Below are positions 9,346-18,202 of a stretch of 64,000 nucleotides of DNA, in pieces. Numbering within the stretch: position 1 is the stretch's first letter; every line of letters starts with the position of its first letter. Source of the stretch: Corynebacterium deserti GIMN1.010 (GTDB lineage: Bacteria > Actinomycetota > Actinomycetes > Mycobacteriales > Mycobacteriaceae); the NCBI RefSeq assembly GCF_001277995.1, contig NZ_CP009220.1, forward strand, positions 2,046,001 to 2,110,000. The letters run 5' to 3'. The translations under genes were made by a program, and so were the position numbers. The notes under the pieces are model-generated. The model had not been told where the DNA came from, did no database searches, and saw only the letters and a list, made by a program, of their open reading frames with translations.

Positions 9346-11268
9346 ATGTGCGGCCTTTTAGGCATTCTGACTGCAAATGGGAACGCAGAGGATTTCGTTC
9401 CTGCTCTCGAGCGTGCTTTGCCGTGCATGCGTCACCGTGGCCCCGATGACGCTGGTACTTGGCATGATTCTGACGCAGCTTTTGGCTTCAATCGACTCTC
9501 CATCATTGACATTGCGCATTCTCACCAGCCGTTGCGATGGGGGCCAGAAGATGAACCAGACCGTTACGCAATGACTTTTAATGGCGAGATCTACAACTAT
9601 GTGGAACTGCGCAAAGAACTGGCTGATCTCGGATACAAATTCAATACTTCCGGTGATGGCGAGCCTATCGTGGTGGGTTTCCATCACTGGGGTGAGTCCG
9701 TCGTCGAGCACCTTCGTGGCATGTTTGGAATTGCCATTTGGGACACCAAGGAAAAGAAACTATTCCTTGCTCGCGATCAGTTCGGTATCAAGCCGTTGTT
9801 TGTGGCAACCACCGAACAGGGCACTGTCTTTTCCTCAGAAAAGAAGACCATCCTTGAAATGGCCAAGGAGATGAATCTAGATCTCAGCCTTGATAAGCGT
9901 GCAATCGAGCACTATGTAGATCTGCAGTATGTGCCTGAACCTGAAAGCCTTCATGCCAACATCTTCCGTCTTGAGTCTGGTTGCACTGCGATTGTGCGTC
10001 CCGGCGGCAAGCTAGAGCAGAAGCGTTATTTCAAGCCTCGATTCCCTGTTGCTCAGGTGGCTAAAGGCAAGGAGCAGGATTTGTTCGACCGCATTGCCCG
10101 AGTGTTGGAAGACAGCGTCGAAAAGCATATGCGCGCGGATGTGACTGTCGGCTCGTTCCTGTCTGGTGGCATTGACTCAACCGCAATCGCTGCGCTTGCA
10201 AAGCGCCACAACCCTGACTTGCTGACGTTTACTACCGGCTTTGAGCGCGAGGGATACTCTGAGGTGGACGTTGCGGCCGAGTCGGCGGCGGCGATTGGGG
10301 CTGAGCACATCGTCAAGATTGTGTCCCCAGAAGAGTACGCTGGCGCGATTCCTAAGATCATGTGGTACCTCGATGATCCGGTAGCTGACCCTTCTCTGGT
10401 TCCTCTTTACTTTGTGGCCGCCGAAGCCCGCAAGCACGTCAAGGTCGTGCTGTCTGGCGAGGGTGCCGATGAGTTGTTTGGCGGCTATACCATCTACAAG
10501 GAGCCATTGTCGCTTGCCCCGTTTGAGAAGATCCCTTCTCCCCTGCGCAAGGGTCTGGGCCAGCTGAGCAAGGTGCTGCCCGACGGAATGAAGGGCAAGT
10601 CCCTGCTTGAGCGTGGTTCCATGACCATGGAGGAGCGTTACTACGGCAACGCGCGGTCCTTTAACTTTGAGCAGATGCAGCGCGTAATTCCGTGGGCGAA
10701 GCGCGACTGGGATCACCGCGAGGTCACTGCACCAATTTACGTAGAGTCCACGGGCTTCGATCCTGTCGCCCGCATGCAGCACCTTGATCTGTTCACGTGG
10801 ATGCGTGGCGACATTTTGGTCAAGGCCGACAAGATCAACATGGCTAACTCGCTTGAGCTACGCGTTCCATTCCTGGACAAGGAGGTGTTCAAGGTGGCTG
10901 AGACCATTCCATATGATCTCAAGATCGCCAACGGCACCACGAAGTACGCTCTGCGTAAGGCTCTTGAGCAGATCGTGCCTCCTCACGTTTTGCACCGCAA
11001 GAAGCTGGGCTTCCCTGTGCCGATGCGCCACTGGCTGGCCGGCGACGAACTTTTCGGTTGGGCGCAAGATACCATCAACGAGTCTGGCACTGACGATATC
11101 TTCAATAAGAGGGCCGTCTTGGAGATGCTCAACGAGCACCGCGAGGGTGTCTCTGATCATTCCCGTCGCCTGTGGACCGTCCTGGCCTTCATGGTGTGGC
11201 ATGGCATTTTCGTCGAGCACCGCATCGATCCTCAGATCGAGGACCGCGACTACCCAGTCGAGCTGTAA
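9346..11268 (+). CDS. ltsA: Asparagine synthetase-type glutamine amidotransferase LtsA
   Basis: The 640-residue protein starts MCGLLG, so Cys2 is the N-terminal nucleophile of a class II glutaminase domain (about 1-230). The synthetase domain (about 240-620) has the ATP-pyrophosphatase loop FLSGGIDST at about residues 271-279 and the conserved GEGADELFGGY motif. Family chemistry is glutamine-dependent amidation through an acyl-adenylate. In C. glutamicum this locus is known as ltsA because its loss gives lysozyme and temperature sensitivity, so the amidated product is linked to the envelope rather than only to free asparagine. Upstream is an AGGAGG ribosome site; downstream is a strong terminator. 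The position next to ctaC matches asnB in mycobacteria. Confidence 0.93.
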   Translation: MCGLLGILTANGNAEDFVPALERALPCMRHRGPDDAGTWHDSDAAFGFNRLSIIDIAHSHQPLRWGPEDEPDRYAMTFNGEIYNYVELRKELADLGYKFNTSGDGEPIVVGFHHWGESVVEHLRGMFGIAIWDTKEKKLFLARDQFGIKPLFVATTEQGTVFSSEKKTILEMAKEMNLDLSLDKRAIEHYVDLQYVPEPESLHANIFRLESGCTAIVRPGGKLEQKRYFKPRFPVAQVAKGKEQDLFDRIARVLEDSVEKHMRADVTVGSFLSGGIDSTAIAALAKRHNPDLLTFTTGFEREGYSEVDVAAESAAAIGAEHIVKIVSPEEYAGAIPKIMWYLDDPVADPSLVPLYFVAAEARKHVKVVLSGEGADELFGGYTIYKEPLSLAPFEKIPSPLRKGLGQLSKVLPDGMKGKSLLERGSMTMEERYYGNARSFNFEQMQRVIPWAKRDWDHREVTAPIYVESTGFDPVARMQHLDLFTWMRGDILVKADKINMANSLELRVPFLDKEVFKVAETIPYDLKIANGTTKYALRKALEQIVPPHVLHRKKLGFPVPMRHWLAGDELFGWAQDTINESGTDDIFNKRAVLEMLNEHREGVSDHSRRLWTVLAFMVWHGIFVEHRIDPQIEDRDYPVEL

Positions 11269-11281
11269 AACACGACAACAG

Positions 11282-11312
11282 AGCCCCGGCAACCAGGTGG
11301 TTGCCGGGGCTT
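11282..11312 (+). terminator. Terminator after ltsA
   Basis: Perfect 14-bp GC-rich inverted repeat (11282-11295 and 11298-11311) followed by TTT, starting 14 bp after the ltsA stop. Confidence 0.85.
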
Positions 11313-11337
11313 TGCAGTATACGGTCTTTTAAAAGAT

Positions 11338-11349
11338 GCTTGTCGACGC
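11338..11349 (-). repeat. Dispersed 12-bp motif GCGTCGAYAAGC (one of 15 exact copies)
   Basis: This copy is intergenic and just past the stop of the Fe-S carrier gene. Exact copies of GCGTCGA(C/T/A)AAGC in the plus orientation start at 14016, 21359, 22528, 28096, 34162, 44824, 50334 and 61963. Copies in the reverse orientation start at 1941, 11338, 34839, 46728, 50224, 52364 and 63773. One near match starts at 15707 (first base changed). The motif is often preceded by purine-rich GAGG or GGGG and followed by T- or A-rich sequence. It occurs in coding and non-coding DNA alike. Function unknown to me. Confidence 0.8.
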
Positions 11350-11362
11350 ATCCCTCGACGTT

Positions 11363-11707
11363 TTAGTTGAAGGAGTCACCGCATGCGCAGGAGCTACCAG
11401 CGTTAGGGTTGTCGATGGTAAATCCCTGCTGCTCAATGGTGTCCGCGAAGTCAATCTGCGCACCGAGGAGGTAAGGGGTGCTCATCTTGTCTACAACAAG
11501 ACGAACGCCGCCGACGACATCTTCCTTGTCACCATCGAGGGTGCGGTCATCGAAGTAGAGCTGGTAACGCAGGCCAGAGCAGCCACCTGGCTGCACAGCG
11601 ATACGCAATGAAAGATCGTCGCGACCTTCCTGATCAATAAGCGCCTTAGCCTTAGATGCGGCCGCTTCGGTCAGGATAACGCCGGTGTTGGTTGATGGAG
11701 CGGTCAT
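11363..11707 (-). CDS. erpA: A-type iron-sulfur carrier (HesB/IscA/ErpA family)
   Basis: The 114-residue protein has the fold signature of A-type carriers: RIAVQPGGCSGLRYQL around residues 36-50 with the first Cys, and the C-terminal SSCACGDSF with the Cys-Ala-Cys pair. These three Cys hold an Fe-S cluster for transfer to target enzymes. Nearby clients could include the Rieske protein and lipoyl synthase, but that is inference. AAGGAG lies 9 bases before the ATG. It is convergent with ltsA and appears monocistronic. Confidence 0.9.
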   Translation of the reverse strand: MTAPSTNTGVILTEAAASKAKALIDQEGRDDLSLRIAVQPGGCSGLRYQLYFDDRTLDGDKEDVVGGVRLVVDKMSTPYLLGAQIDFADTIEQQGFTIDNPNAGSSCACGDSFN

Positions 11708-11972
11708 CGCTTTAGTCTCCTTAACTGTTGGCCCTTAAATATCAAGGGCCGAAACATCAATGATGGCTTGCAGTGTACTCCCCTTAGGAAGTGCACGGTG
11801 GCTGCCTCCCACCCTACCCACCGAAAACCAGCGAGTAAACGGCGAGCACACGCCAAAAGATCTTAAAACTCTGAAATCTTAACGGTTTCCAGAAGACCTT
11901 CTGTCCTTCTATAACACTTCGGTGGGCACCCCTATTCCCGAATTTGGGTGTTTTCCTTGTAGCCTATTCAGT

Positions 11973-12701
11973 GTGAAACTTCCGTGGGATAAAAATAAGA
12001 ACTCCGAAGGGGCAGACGCAGCGGACGCCGCCCAGTCTGCAACCCCTGATACCGCATCAACCAATTCAGCTGAGCCAACTGGAGCGCCACTACCTAAGGG
12101 TTACACCCCTCCTAAAGGTCGTCCCACTCCTAAGCGTCGTGAAGTTGAAATGGAACGCGGCGTTATCGGCGGTCAGTCCCTCGCCCCCACCGATACTTAT
12201 GCCCAAGCTCGCCAAAAGCGCAAAGAGTTCAAGGCCTCCATGTCCAAGGAAGAGTACAAGGCTTACAAACAGAAGGAACGCGACGCCCGCATTAAGCGTC
12301 AAAAGGAAGCCCAAGCTGCCATGGACCGTGGCGAAGAGGCCTACCTCATGGACCGCGACAAGGGTGAGGTTCGCCGATTCGCCCGCGATTGGGTTGATTC
12401 CCGTCGTTTCCTGTCCAACTTCGTGATGCCTGTCGCCATCGCGCTGTTGGTTGTAATGTTGATCGGTAATTTCAACCCTGAGTTCGCTGCCACCGCATCC
12501 ATGGTTGCCATGGTGTTGATGCTCGGCTTCCTGGTTGAAGGCATCATGACTGGTCGCCGTGTTAACAAGGCTGCCCGCAATAAGTTCCCAGGTACCACCG
12601 AGACCGGTTTCGGCCTGGGGTACTACGCCTACTCACGTTCGGTTCAGCCTCGTAAGTGGCGTACCCCTCGTGCGCGCGTGGAAATTGGTGCTGACGTCTA
12701 G
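11973..12701 (+). CDS. DUF3043 membrane protein
   Basis: The 242-residue protein has an acidic/Ser/Pro-rich N-terminal segment, a highly charged Lys/Arg/Glu middle (about 55-135, likely helical) and two membrane helices (about 152-172 and 177-197), ending in a short basic tail. This is the DUF3043 pattern, restricted to actinobacteria; function unknown. I chose the GTG at 11973: a TAGCCT -10 box ends five bases before it and there is no ribosome site, which fits a leaderless transcript. The ORF can be read from 11922, but that would add an implausible Cys-rich leader. A strong terminator follows. Confidence 0.8.
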   Translation: MKLPWDKNKNSEGADAADAAQSATPDTASTNSAEPTGAPLPKGYTPPKGRPTPKRREVEMERGVIGGQSLAPTDTYAQARQKRKEFKASMSKEEYKAYKQKERDARIKRQKEAQAAMDRGEEAYLMDRDKGEVRRFARDWVDSRRFLSNFVMPVAIALLVVMLIGNFNPEFAATASMVAMVLMLGFLVEGIMTGRRVNKAARNKFPGTTETGFGLGYYAYSRSVQPRKWRTPRARVEIGADV

Positions 12702-12717
12702 ACGCAGGCATCTCATG

Positions 12718-12760
12718 GCAAGGCCAGAAGGAGTTTCCCCTCCTTTTGGCCTTGCTTTTT
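12718..12760 (+). terminator. Terminator after the DUF3043 gene
   Basis: Inverted repeat of 16 bases per arm with one T-A/G-T irregularity (12718-12733 and 12740-12755), followed by TTTTT. Confidence 0.9.
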
Positions 12761-12908
12761 GTCATCTGAGTTCTTTGAGGTTGCTGCAAGTTTCCTTTGA
12801 ACGCCTACCCAATCTGCGGTCTAAGCGACGGGTGGACTGTCTCCACAGGGTTGTGCCACTAGAGTTTAAAAAAGATGTGACAACATATGTCGGTTGAAGG
12901 AGTAATTA

Positions 12909-13994
12909 ATGGTTCCAGCAGAGCTTTTCGCGCGCGTGGATTTCCCAGATCATAAGGTCTTGGCCAAGGCGAAAGAATTCCATAGCTCGTTGGCAAAGCC
13001 GTCGGGGTCTTTAGGCTCCCTGGAAGACATCGGTGCATTTGTTGCGGCTTGCCAAGGGACCATCCCTCCTCGTCCGCTGAACAATCCTAAAGTGGTTGTT
13101 TTTGCAGGTGATCACGGTGTGTCCTCCAAGGGGGTATCCGCGTTTCCTTCTGGTGTCAGCGTGAAGGTTGCCAACACCATTGCTCAAGGTGGGGCGGCCG
13201 TGAACGTGTTTGCGCGTGCTGCGAACGCCTCGGTTCGGTTGGTTGATACCTCTTTGGATCATGAAGCCTGGGGTGATGAGCGCGTCTCTAGGTCGTGTGG
13301 CTCCATTGATGTCGAAGATGCCATGACTGAGGACCAAGTGATTCGTGCGTTGGAGATCGGCAAGCGCATTGCTGATGCTGAGGTGGATTCTGGCGCCGAT
13401 ATTTTGATTCCTGGTGATGTTGGAGTTGGAAACACCACAACTGCAGCAGCTTTGGTGGGAAGCTTTACGTTGGCTGAACCCGCTGTGGTCATTGGCCGTG
13501 GCAGTGGCATTGATGATGAGGCCTGGAAAGTCAAGGTTTCCGCCATTAGGGATGCCATGTTCCGGGTGCGTGAGCTTCGTCAGGACCCCATCGAAATTGC
13601 GCGGAAGATTTCTTCACCTGATATTGCTGCAATGGCTGGATTTATCGCGCAAGCAGCGGTTCGTCGCACGCCAGTGTTACTCGATGGAGTGGTTGTGGCT
13701 GCGGCGGCCCTTTTGGCGAATAAGTTGGCGCCAGGTGCTCGTCGGTGGTTTATCGCTGGTCACCGCTCAACGGAACCTGCTCATGCCATTGCACTGGATG
13801 CGTTGGCGCTGAAGCCCATCTTGGATTTTGGAATTTCTCTCGGACAAGGCACCGGAGCGGTCGCTGCACTGCCCACGGTGAAGGCAGCGGTGGAGTTGAT
13901 GAATGACATGTCCACGCTTGTTGATGCTGGCATCGAGGTGTCTCAGGCCAGTGCCGAATACATCCCAGACTCCCCAGGATCCCCCGCTGAATAG
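12909..13994 (+). CDS. cobT: Nicotinate-nucleotide:dimethylbenzimidazole phosphoribosyltransferase
   Basis: The 361-residue protein makes alpha-ribazole phosphate for the lower ligand of cobalamin. Family signatures are PSGSLGSLED (about 31-41), FAGDHGVSSKGVS (about 64-76), the glycine-rich GDVGVGNTTTAAA (about 166-178) and the catalytic Glu region near the C-terminus (VELMNDM). AAGGAG lies 7 bases before the ATG. The usual partners cobU and cobS are absent on either side: upstream is DUF3043, downstream a convergent SDR. Alone, the enzyme suggests salvage or lower-ligand exchange rather than full synthesis, unless the partners are elsewhere. Confidence 0.92.
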   Translation: MVPAELFARVDFPDHKVLAKAKEFHSSLAKPSGSLGSLEDIGAFVAACQGTIPPRPLNNPKVVVFAGDHGVSSKGVSAFPSGVSVKVANTIAQGGAAVNVFARAANASVRLVDTSLDHEAWGDERVSRSCGSIDVEDAMTEDQVIRALEIGKRIADAEVDSGADILIPGDVGVGNTTTAAALVGSFTLAEPAVVIGRGSGIDDEAWKVKVSAIRDAMFRVRELRQDPIEIARKISSPDIAAMAGFIAQAAVRRTPVLLDGVVVAAAALLANKLAPGARRWFIAGHRSTEPAHAIALDALALKPILDFGISLGQGTGAVAALPTVKAAVELMNDMSTLVDAGIEVSQASAEYIPDSPGSPAE

Positions 13995-14032
13995 TGCCTA
14001 GCGGGGTGACTCGGGGCGTCGACAAGCGTTTT

Positions 14033-14749
14033 TTATACCTGATCTCGCGGGGTGATGCGCATGCGATCGATGTTCATGTGCTTGGGCAAGCTTGCCACCC
14101 AGCGCACAGCCTCAGCGATGTCTTCTGCGGTGAGGTTTAAGACATCCTCATAGACAGACTCCGCACGCTCCTTGTCGCCGCCGAAGCGGACGAGGGAGAA
14201 TTCTTCCGTTGCCACGCGACCTGGATCAATCTCAGAGACACGCAGGGTTTCTTGATGGGTTTCCAGGCGCAAAACGCGGTTGAACGCTGCAACACCGAAC
14301 TTAGCGGCGTTGTAGCCAGCACCACCCACATAAGGGTTTTCGCCTGCGATGGATCCGATGTTGATTACGTGACCGTCGCGTTCAATGAGGCGATCCATAA
14401 ACGCACGGGTGACGCGTAGGGTGCCGAGGACGTTGGTTTCATACATCCAGGTCCAATCATCAATATTGGCGTCTTGGATTGAATCCAAGCCCTTGGCGCC
14501 GCCGGCGTTGTTGACCAGCAAATCGAGCTCTCCCACAGAAGCTGCGAGAGCATCCACGGACTCTTGGTCGGTAACATCCAACGCCACTGCCACGCCACCT
14601 ATTTCTGCAGCGAGCTTTTCCAGGCGATCAATACGACGCGCTGCCACGAAGACCTTCCACCCGTCATGTGCCAATGCCCTGGCAGAAGCTGCGCCAATGC
14701 CACTTGAAGCGCCGGTTACAAGTGCCGTTTTCTGTCCGCTTTCAGCCAC
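14033..14749 (-). CDS. Short-chain dehydrogenase/reductase
   Basis: The 238-residue protein is a classical SDR: NAD(P)-binding GASSGIG near the N-terminus, the NNAG motif about residue 81, a catalytic Ser in the INIGSIAG segment and the YNAAK catalytic pair. It resembles the YdfG group (serine and 3-hydroxy acid dehydrogenases, malonic semialdehyde reductase), but the substrate cannot be read from sequence. The start is a GTG at 14749 with AGGAG seven bases upstream; the longer ORF to 14836 contains the ribosome site and is rejected. Convergent with cobT. Confidence 0.88.
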   Translation of the reverse strand: MAESGQKTALVTGASSGIGAASARALAHDGWKVFVAARRIDRLEKLAAEIGGVAVALDVTDQESVDALAASVGELDLLVNNAGGAKGLDSIQDANIDDWTWMYETNVLGTLRVTRAFMDRLIERDGHVINIGSIAGENPYVGGAGYNAAKFGVAAFNRVLRLETHQETLRVSEIDPGRVATEEFSLVRFGGDKERAESVYEDVLNLTAEDIAEAVRWVASLPKHMNIDRMRITPRDQV

Positions 14750-14864
14750 AATGTTCTCCTTTAAAAAAATCACTTTTCTTGTGCGCTCCAGCATGCCAGC
14801 AGCCCGCGACACCTCCCACCCCTTCCCTACCCCCAACTCCTAAAAAGCTGAGGCCAGAGTATGC

Positions 14865-14906
14865 AAAAACCCTGCCATGTTGCGCATAAAACACAACGTG
14901 GCAGGG
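14865..14906 (-). terminator. Terminator after ilvE
   Basis: Arms 14870-14884 and 14892-14906 pair over 15 bases with a G-T mismatch; on the minus strand the hairpin is followed by TTTTTG. A 13-bp direct repeat (GTGGCATCAACAC, twice) lies between it and the ilvE stop at about 14925-14952. Confidence 0.85.
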
Positions 14907-14982
14907 TCAAAATGTGGGTCATCGTGGCATCAACACGTGGCATCAACACGTGGTCAGCAAGTAACCACCGGCAAGCTAGAAA

Positions 14983-16086
14983 CTAGCCAACCAATGGGAA
15001 CAGCCAGCCGTGCTGATCTTCCACAGACCCCTGCTGAATACCAGTGAGGGTTTCGCGCAGCTTCAAGGTGATCTCGCCTACTTCGTTGTTGTTCACTTCG
15101 AAATCACCGTGAGCAGACTTGACGGTGCCAACGGGGGTGATAACCGCTGCGGTACCGCAAGCAAATGCTTCGGTCATTGCACCGGATTTGGCATCAGCTT
15201 CCCACTCAGCGGTGGAAATACGGCGCTCTTCAACCTCATAGCCCAAGTCCTGGGCAACCTGCAGAAGAGACTTGCGGGTGATACCTGGAAGCAAAGAGCC
15301 TGATAGTTCTGGAGTGACAAGCTTGACCTTGTCGCCGTTTCGGTAGATGAACCCAAGGTTCATGCCACCCATTTCTTCGATGTACTTGTGCTCAATGGCG
15401 TCGAGCCACACGACCTGGTCGCAGCCCTTTTCCGCAGCCTGTGCCTGAGCAAGCAGGGATGCTGCGTAGTTGCCAGCAAACTTAGCGTCACCGGTGCCGC
15501 CTGGAGCAGCACGAACGTAGTCTTCGCTCAGCCACACAGAAACAGGCTTGATGCCGCCGGTGAAGTACGCGCCCACTGGGGATGCGATGACGATGAACTT
15601 GTATGCGTCAGCTGGGCTCACGCCGAGGGAAACCTCAGTGGAGATCATAAATGGGCGCAGGTAAAGGGATGATTCTCCGCCGCTTTCAGGAACCCAGGCC
15701 TGGTCGACGTCGACAAGCAATTCCAGGGACTTAATAAACAAGTCCGTGGGTAGCTTGGGCATGGCCATGCGGTGTGCGGAGCGCTGCATGCGCTCGGCGT
15801 TTTCCTCCGGGCGGAAAGTCTTGATGGAACCATCTGCGTGACGGTAGGCCTTAATGCCCTCGAAAATCGCCTGGCCGTAGTGGAACACGGTGGTAGCTGG
15901 ATCCATTGGCAGTGGCGCGTAGGGCTGTACCTGGGCGTTGTGCCAACCTTCCGCTTCTGTCCAATCGATGGTCACCATGTGGTCGGTGAAGAACTTACCG
16001 AACTTCGGTGCGGCAAGAATTTCCTTCAGACGATCGGGTGACGTCGGATTTTCGGAGCGGTTTACTGTGAACTCAATTGACGTCAT
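14983..16086 (-). CDS. ilvE: Branched-chain amino acid aminotransferase
   Basis: The 367-residue class IV PLP transaminase catalyses the last step of valine, leucine and isoleucine synthesis using glutamate. Visible signatures are the substrate loop FHYGQAIFEGIKAYRH (about 82-97), the PLP lysine in GTGDAKFAGNYAAS (about K203) and the EMGGMNLGFIY segment that closes the cofactor site. I chose the ATG at 16086 rather than the one at 16101, because a TACTTT -10-like box ends six bases before it, the geometry of a leaderless message. It is divergent from pepA across a short region with an inverted repeat. Confidence 0.95.
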   Translation of the reverse strand: MTSIEFTVNRSENPTSPDRLKEILAAPKFGKFFTDHMVTIDWTEAEGWHNAQVQPYAPLPMDPATTVFHYGQAIFEGIKAYRHADGSIKTFRPEENAERMQRSAHRMAMPKLPTDLFIKSLELLVDVDQAWVPESGGESSLYLRPFMISTEVSLGVSPADAYKFIVIASPVGAYFTGGIKPVSVWLSEDYVRAAPGGTGDAKFAGNYAASLLAQAQAAEKGCDQVVWLDAIEHKYIEEMGGMNLGFIYRNGDKVKLVTPELSGSLLPGITRKSLLQVAQDLGYEVEERRISTAEWEADAKSGAMTEAFACGTAAVITPVGTVKSAHGDFEVNNNEVGEITLKLRETLTGIQQGSVEDQHGWLFPLVG

Positions 16087-16136
16087 GAAATTAAAGTACA
16101 CCCGTATACGTCAACACACACCAGCCAGCCCCATAT

Positions 16137-16166
16137 TGTGAGACAGTTTCCAAGATTCGTCTCACA
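16137..16166. promoter_or_regulatory. Inverted repeat between ilvE and pepA
   Basis: TGTGAGAC and GTCTCACA form perfect 8-bp arms separated by 14 bases (16137-16144 and 16159-16166), with GTTTTT following on the plus strand. It lies about 50 bp upstream of ilvE and 80 bp upstream of pepA, so an operator is as likely as a hairpin terminator. Confidence 0.45.
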
Positions 16167-16243
16167 GTTTTTGGATTTGGCTAGGCTAGTTAAAAGTTGA
16201 ATTTTTAACAGTCAGTTTCTACATCGAGAGGATCACACTGTCC

Positions 16244-17797
16244 ATGGCTAAAAATGCCTTCAGCACGCAGGCCCCCACAAAGGTGTCAAAGGATGCAACG
16301 CTTCCCGTCCGTGGAACCGTTGCCGAGCTCAAGTTGGAAAAGAAGCTTCCCAAGAACATTGATGCTGTCGTCGTCGCCCTTTTCCAGGGTGAAGACGCGC
16401 TCGAACTCGCGGGTGGCGATCTGCTCGACTTCATTTTCAGCGCCGACCAGCAGGCAGCAATCCTCACCCAGCTTGAGGCAGTCGGGGCAACCGGCAAGGC
16501 GCAAGAAATTACGCGCATCCCAGGCACCGACGTCGCACCGGTCATTGCGGTTGGCTTGGGCAAGGCTGATTTGCTTGACGACGAAACCCTCCGCCGCGCC
16601 TGCGGCGCGGCGGCTCGCTCCTTGAAGAACCTCTCCCATGTTGCCACCACCATCGGCGATTTGGGTCTCGCCGCTGCAGTCACCGGCTTCGGCTTAGGTT
16701 CCTACTCCTTCAAGGGTCTGCGTAAAGAGGTAGACGAGAAAGACAAGAAGGATGACACCAGTGCCACCACGATCACCTTCATCAGCACCAACAAAGCTGA
16801 TAAGGATGAATTCGTATCCTCTCAAATCATCGTGGAGTCAGTGATCCTGGCCCGCGACTTTGTGAACACCCCATCGTCCCACCTCTACCCAGAGTCCTAC
16901 GCTGTCATGGCAGCAAACGAGGCGACCAAGCACGGCCTGAAAACGGAAATCCTCGATGAGAAGCAACTTGCAGAGCAAGGCTTCGGCGGCATCCTCGCAG
17001 TCGGCAATGGCTCGGCACGCAAGCCACGTCTTCTGCGCATCGATTGGACTCCACGCAAGGCCAAGAAATCCCTCGCGCTTGTTGGCAAGGGCATCACCTT
17101 TGATACCGGCGGAATCTCGCTGAAGCCAGGTGCCAATATGGACAACATGATCTCCGACATGGGCGGATCCGCAGCAGTCTTGGCCACGGTCATCGCCGCA
17201 GCACGCCTCAACCTCCCCATCGCTGTTGCTGCGTACCTCCCCATGGCTGAAAACATGCCTTCTGGTGACGCATTCCGCCCAGGCGATGTGATCACTCACT
17301 ACGGCGGAATCACCTCAGAAATACTCAACACCGACGCCGAAGGCCGACTCATCCTTGCCGACGCCATCGCCCGCGCCTCCGAGGATACTCCTGACTACCT
17401 CATTGACACCGCGACGCTCACTGGAGCTCAACTAGTCTCCCTGGGACTTCGCACGTCCGGCGTCATGGGCACCGACGAGTTCCGCGACTCCATCGCAGCT
17501 ACTGGCCGCGAGGTCGGTGAACAGGCGTGGGCAATGCCAATCCCAGAAGAGCTCGATGAGCAGGTCAAGTCCCCTGTTGCTGACCTGCGCAACGTCACCA
17601 ACTCCCGCTTTGCTGGCATGTCCGCTGCGGGCCGTTACCTCCAGGAATTTGTCGGCGAGGGCATCGAGTGGGCCCACGTGGATATCGCAGGCCCTGCCTA
17701 CAATACCGCTGGCGAGTACGGTTACACCCCGAAGCGCGCGACCGGAGCACCAGTTCGAACCTTCATTCAGGTCTTGAAAGACTTCTCTGAAAGCTAA
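16244..17797 (+). CDS. pepA: Cytosolic leucyl aminopeptidase (M17)
   Basis: The 517-residue metallopeptidase has a variable N-terminal domain (about 1-170) and the catalytic M17 domain (about 190-517). Metal and catalytic motifs are present: VGKGITFDTGGISLKPG (Lys and Asp ligands), the family signature NTDAEGRLILADA and the downstream NSRFAG segment. It removes N-terminal residues from peptides, usually as a Mn/Zn hexamer. A GAGAGG ribosome site lies about 12 bases before the ATG. Its terminator lies inside the 3' end of the convergent small gene. Confidence 0.94.
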   Translation: MAKNAFSTQAPTKVSKDATLPVRGTVAELKLEKKLPKNIDAVVVALFQGEDALELAGGDLLDFIFSADQQAAILTQLEAVGATGKAQEITRIPGTDVAPVIAVGLGKADLLDDETLRRACGAAARSLKNLSHVATTIGDLGLAAAVTGFGLGSYSFKGLRKEVDEKDKKDDTSATTITFISTNKADKDEFVSSQIIVESVILARDFVNTPSSHLYPESYAVMAANEATKHGLKTEILDEKQLAEQGFGGILAVGNGSARKPRLLRIDWTPRKAKKSLALVGKGITFDTGGISLKPGANMDNMISDMGGSAAVLATVIAAARLNLPIAVAAYLPMAENMPSGDAFRPGDVITHYGGITSEILNTDAEGRLILADAIARASEDTPDYLIDTATLTGAQLVSLGLRTSGVMGTDEFRDSIAATGREVGEQAWAMPIPEELDEQVKSPVADLRNVTNSRFAGMSAAGRYLQEFVGEGIEWAHVDIAGPAYNTAGEYGYTPKRATGAPVRTFIQVLKDFSES

Positions 17798-17806
17798 AGC
17801 ACTTTC

Positions 17807-18202
17807 TTAAACATCAGGATTCTCGCCGCGCTCAAACTTAGCGCGGCGAGCTTTTTGTTCCTCCCGCTTTCTTAAGATCCGCTCATATTCAATGCGTTCA
17901 CGCATCCTTTGGGGGTAACCAGTCTCTTCGACGTCGTACACCGGCACACCAAGTTTCTTGGCGATAACATCAATTCCTTTGGGGCCACCTATGCGACGTC
18001 GAACAAAAACACCGGTAGCGTCCACCAACACGACAGACATCTCATTGACCAGCGTTTCTGGTTCAACGAAAGCCTCTACAAACGGCTTATCAGCCACCCA
18101 TTGCATGAGGAATTCTAAGTCCTGGGGCCGCACGGTATCGCCCGGTCCGCGTGGGGGACGCAGATTCGAGCGAGGAGTTTTCCGACCAAATAAATTGAAC
18201 AC
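17807..18202 (-). CDS. Conserved small protein of unknown function
   Basis: The 131-residue protein has a basic Pro/Arg-rich N-terminus, a compact middle (about 28-95) with alternating hydrophobic residues, and a basic helical tail rich in Arg, Lys and Glu. No membrane segment or catalytic motif is seen and I do not recognise the family; the gene sits in the same pepA-aceF neighbourhood in other corynebacteria as far as I recall. The GTG start at 18202 has a textbook TACAAT -10 box ending six bases upstream and no ribosome site, so it is probably leaderless. Its last codons overlap the pepA terminator. Confidence 0.75.
   Translation of the reverse strand: MFNLFGRKTPRSNLRPPRGPGDTVRPQDLEFLMQWVADKPFVEAFVEPETLVNEMSVVLVDATGVFVRRRIGGPKGIDVIAKKLGVPVYDVEETGYPQRMRERIEYERILRKREEQKARRAKFERGENPDV
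17822..17856 (+). terminator. pepA terminator inside the convergent coding sequence
   Basis: Perfect 10-bp arms CTCGCCGCGC and GCGCGGCGAG (17822-17831, 17841-17850) with a 9-base loop, then CTTTTTG. It lies 24 bp past the pepA stop and within the last 17 codons of the minus-strand gene. Confidence 0.85.
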
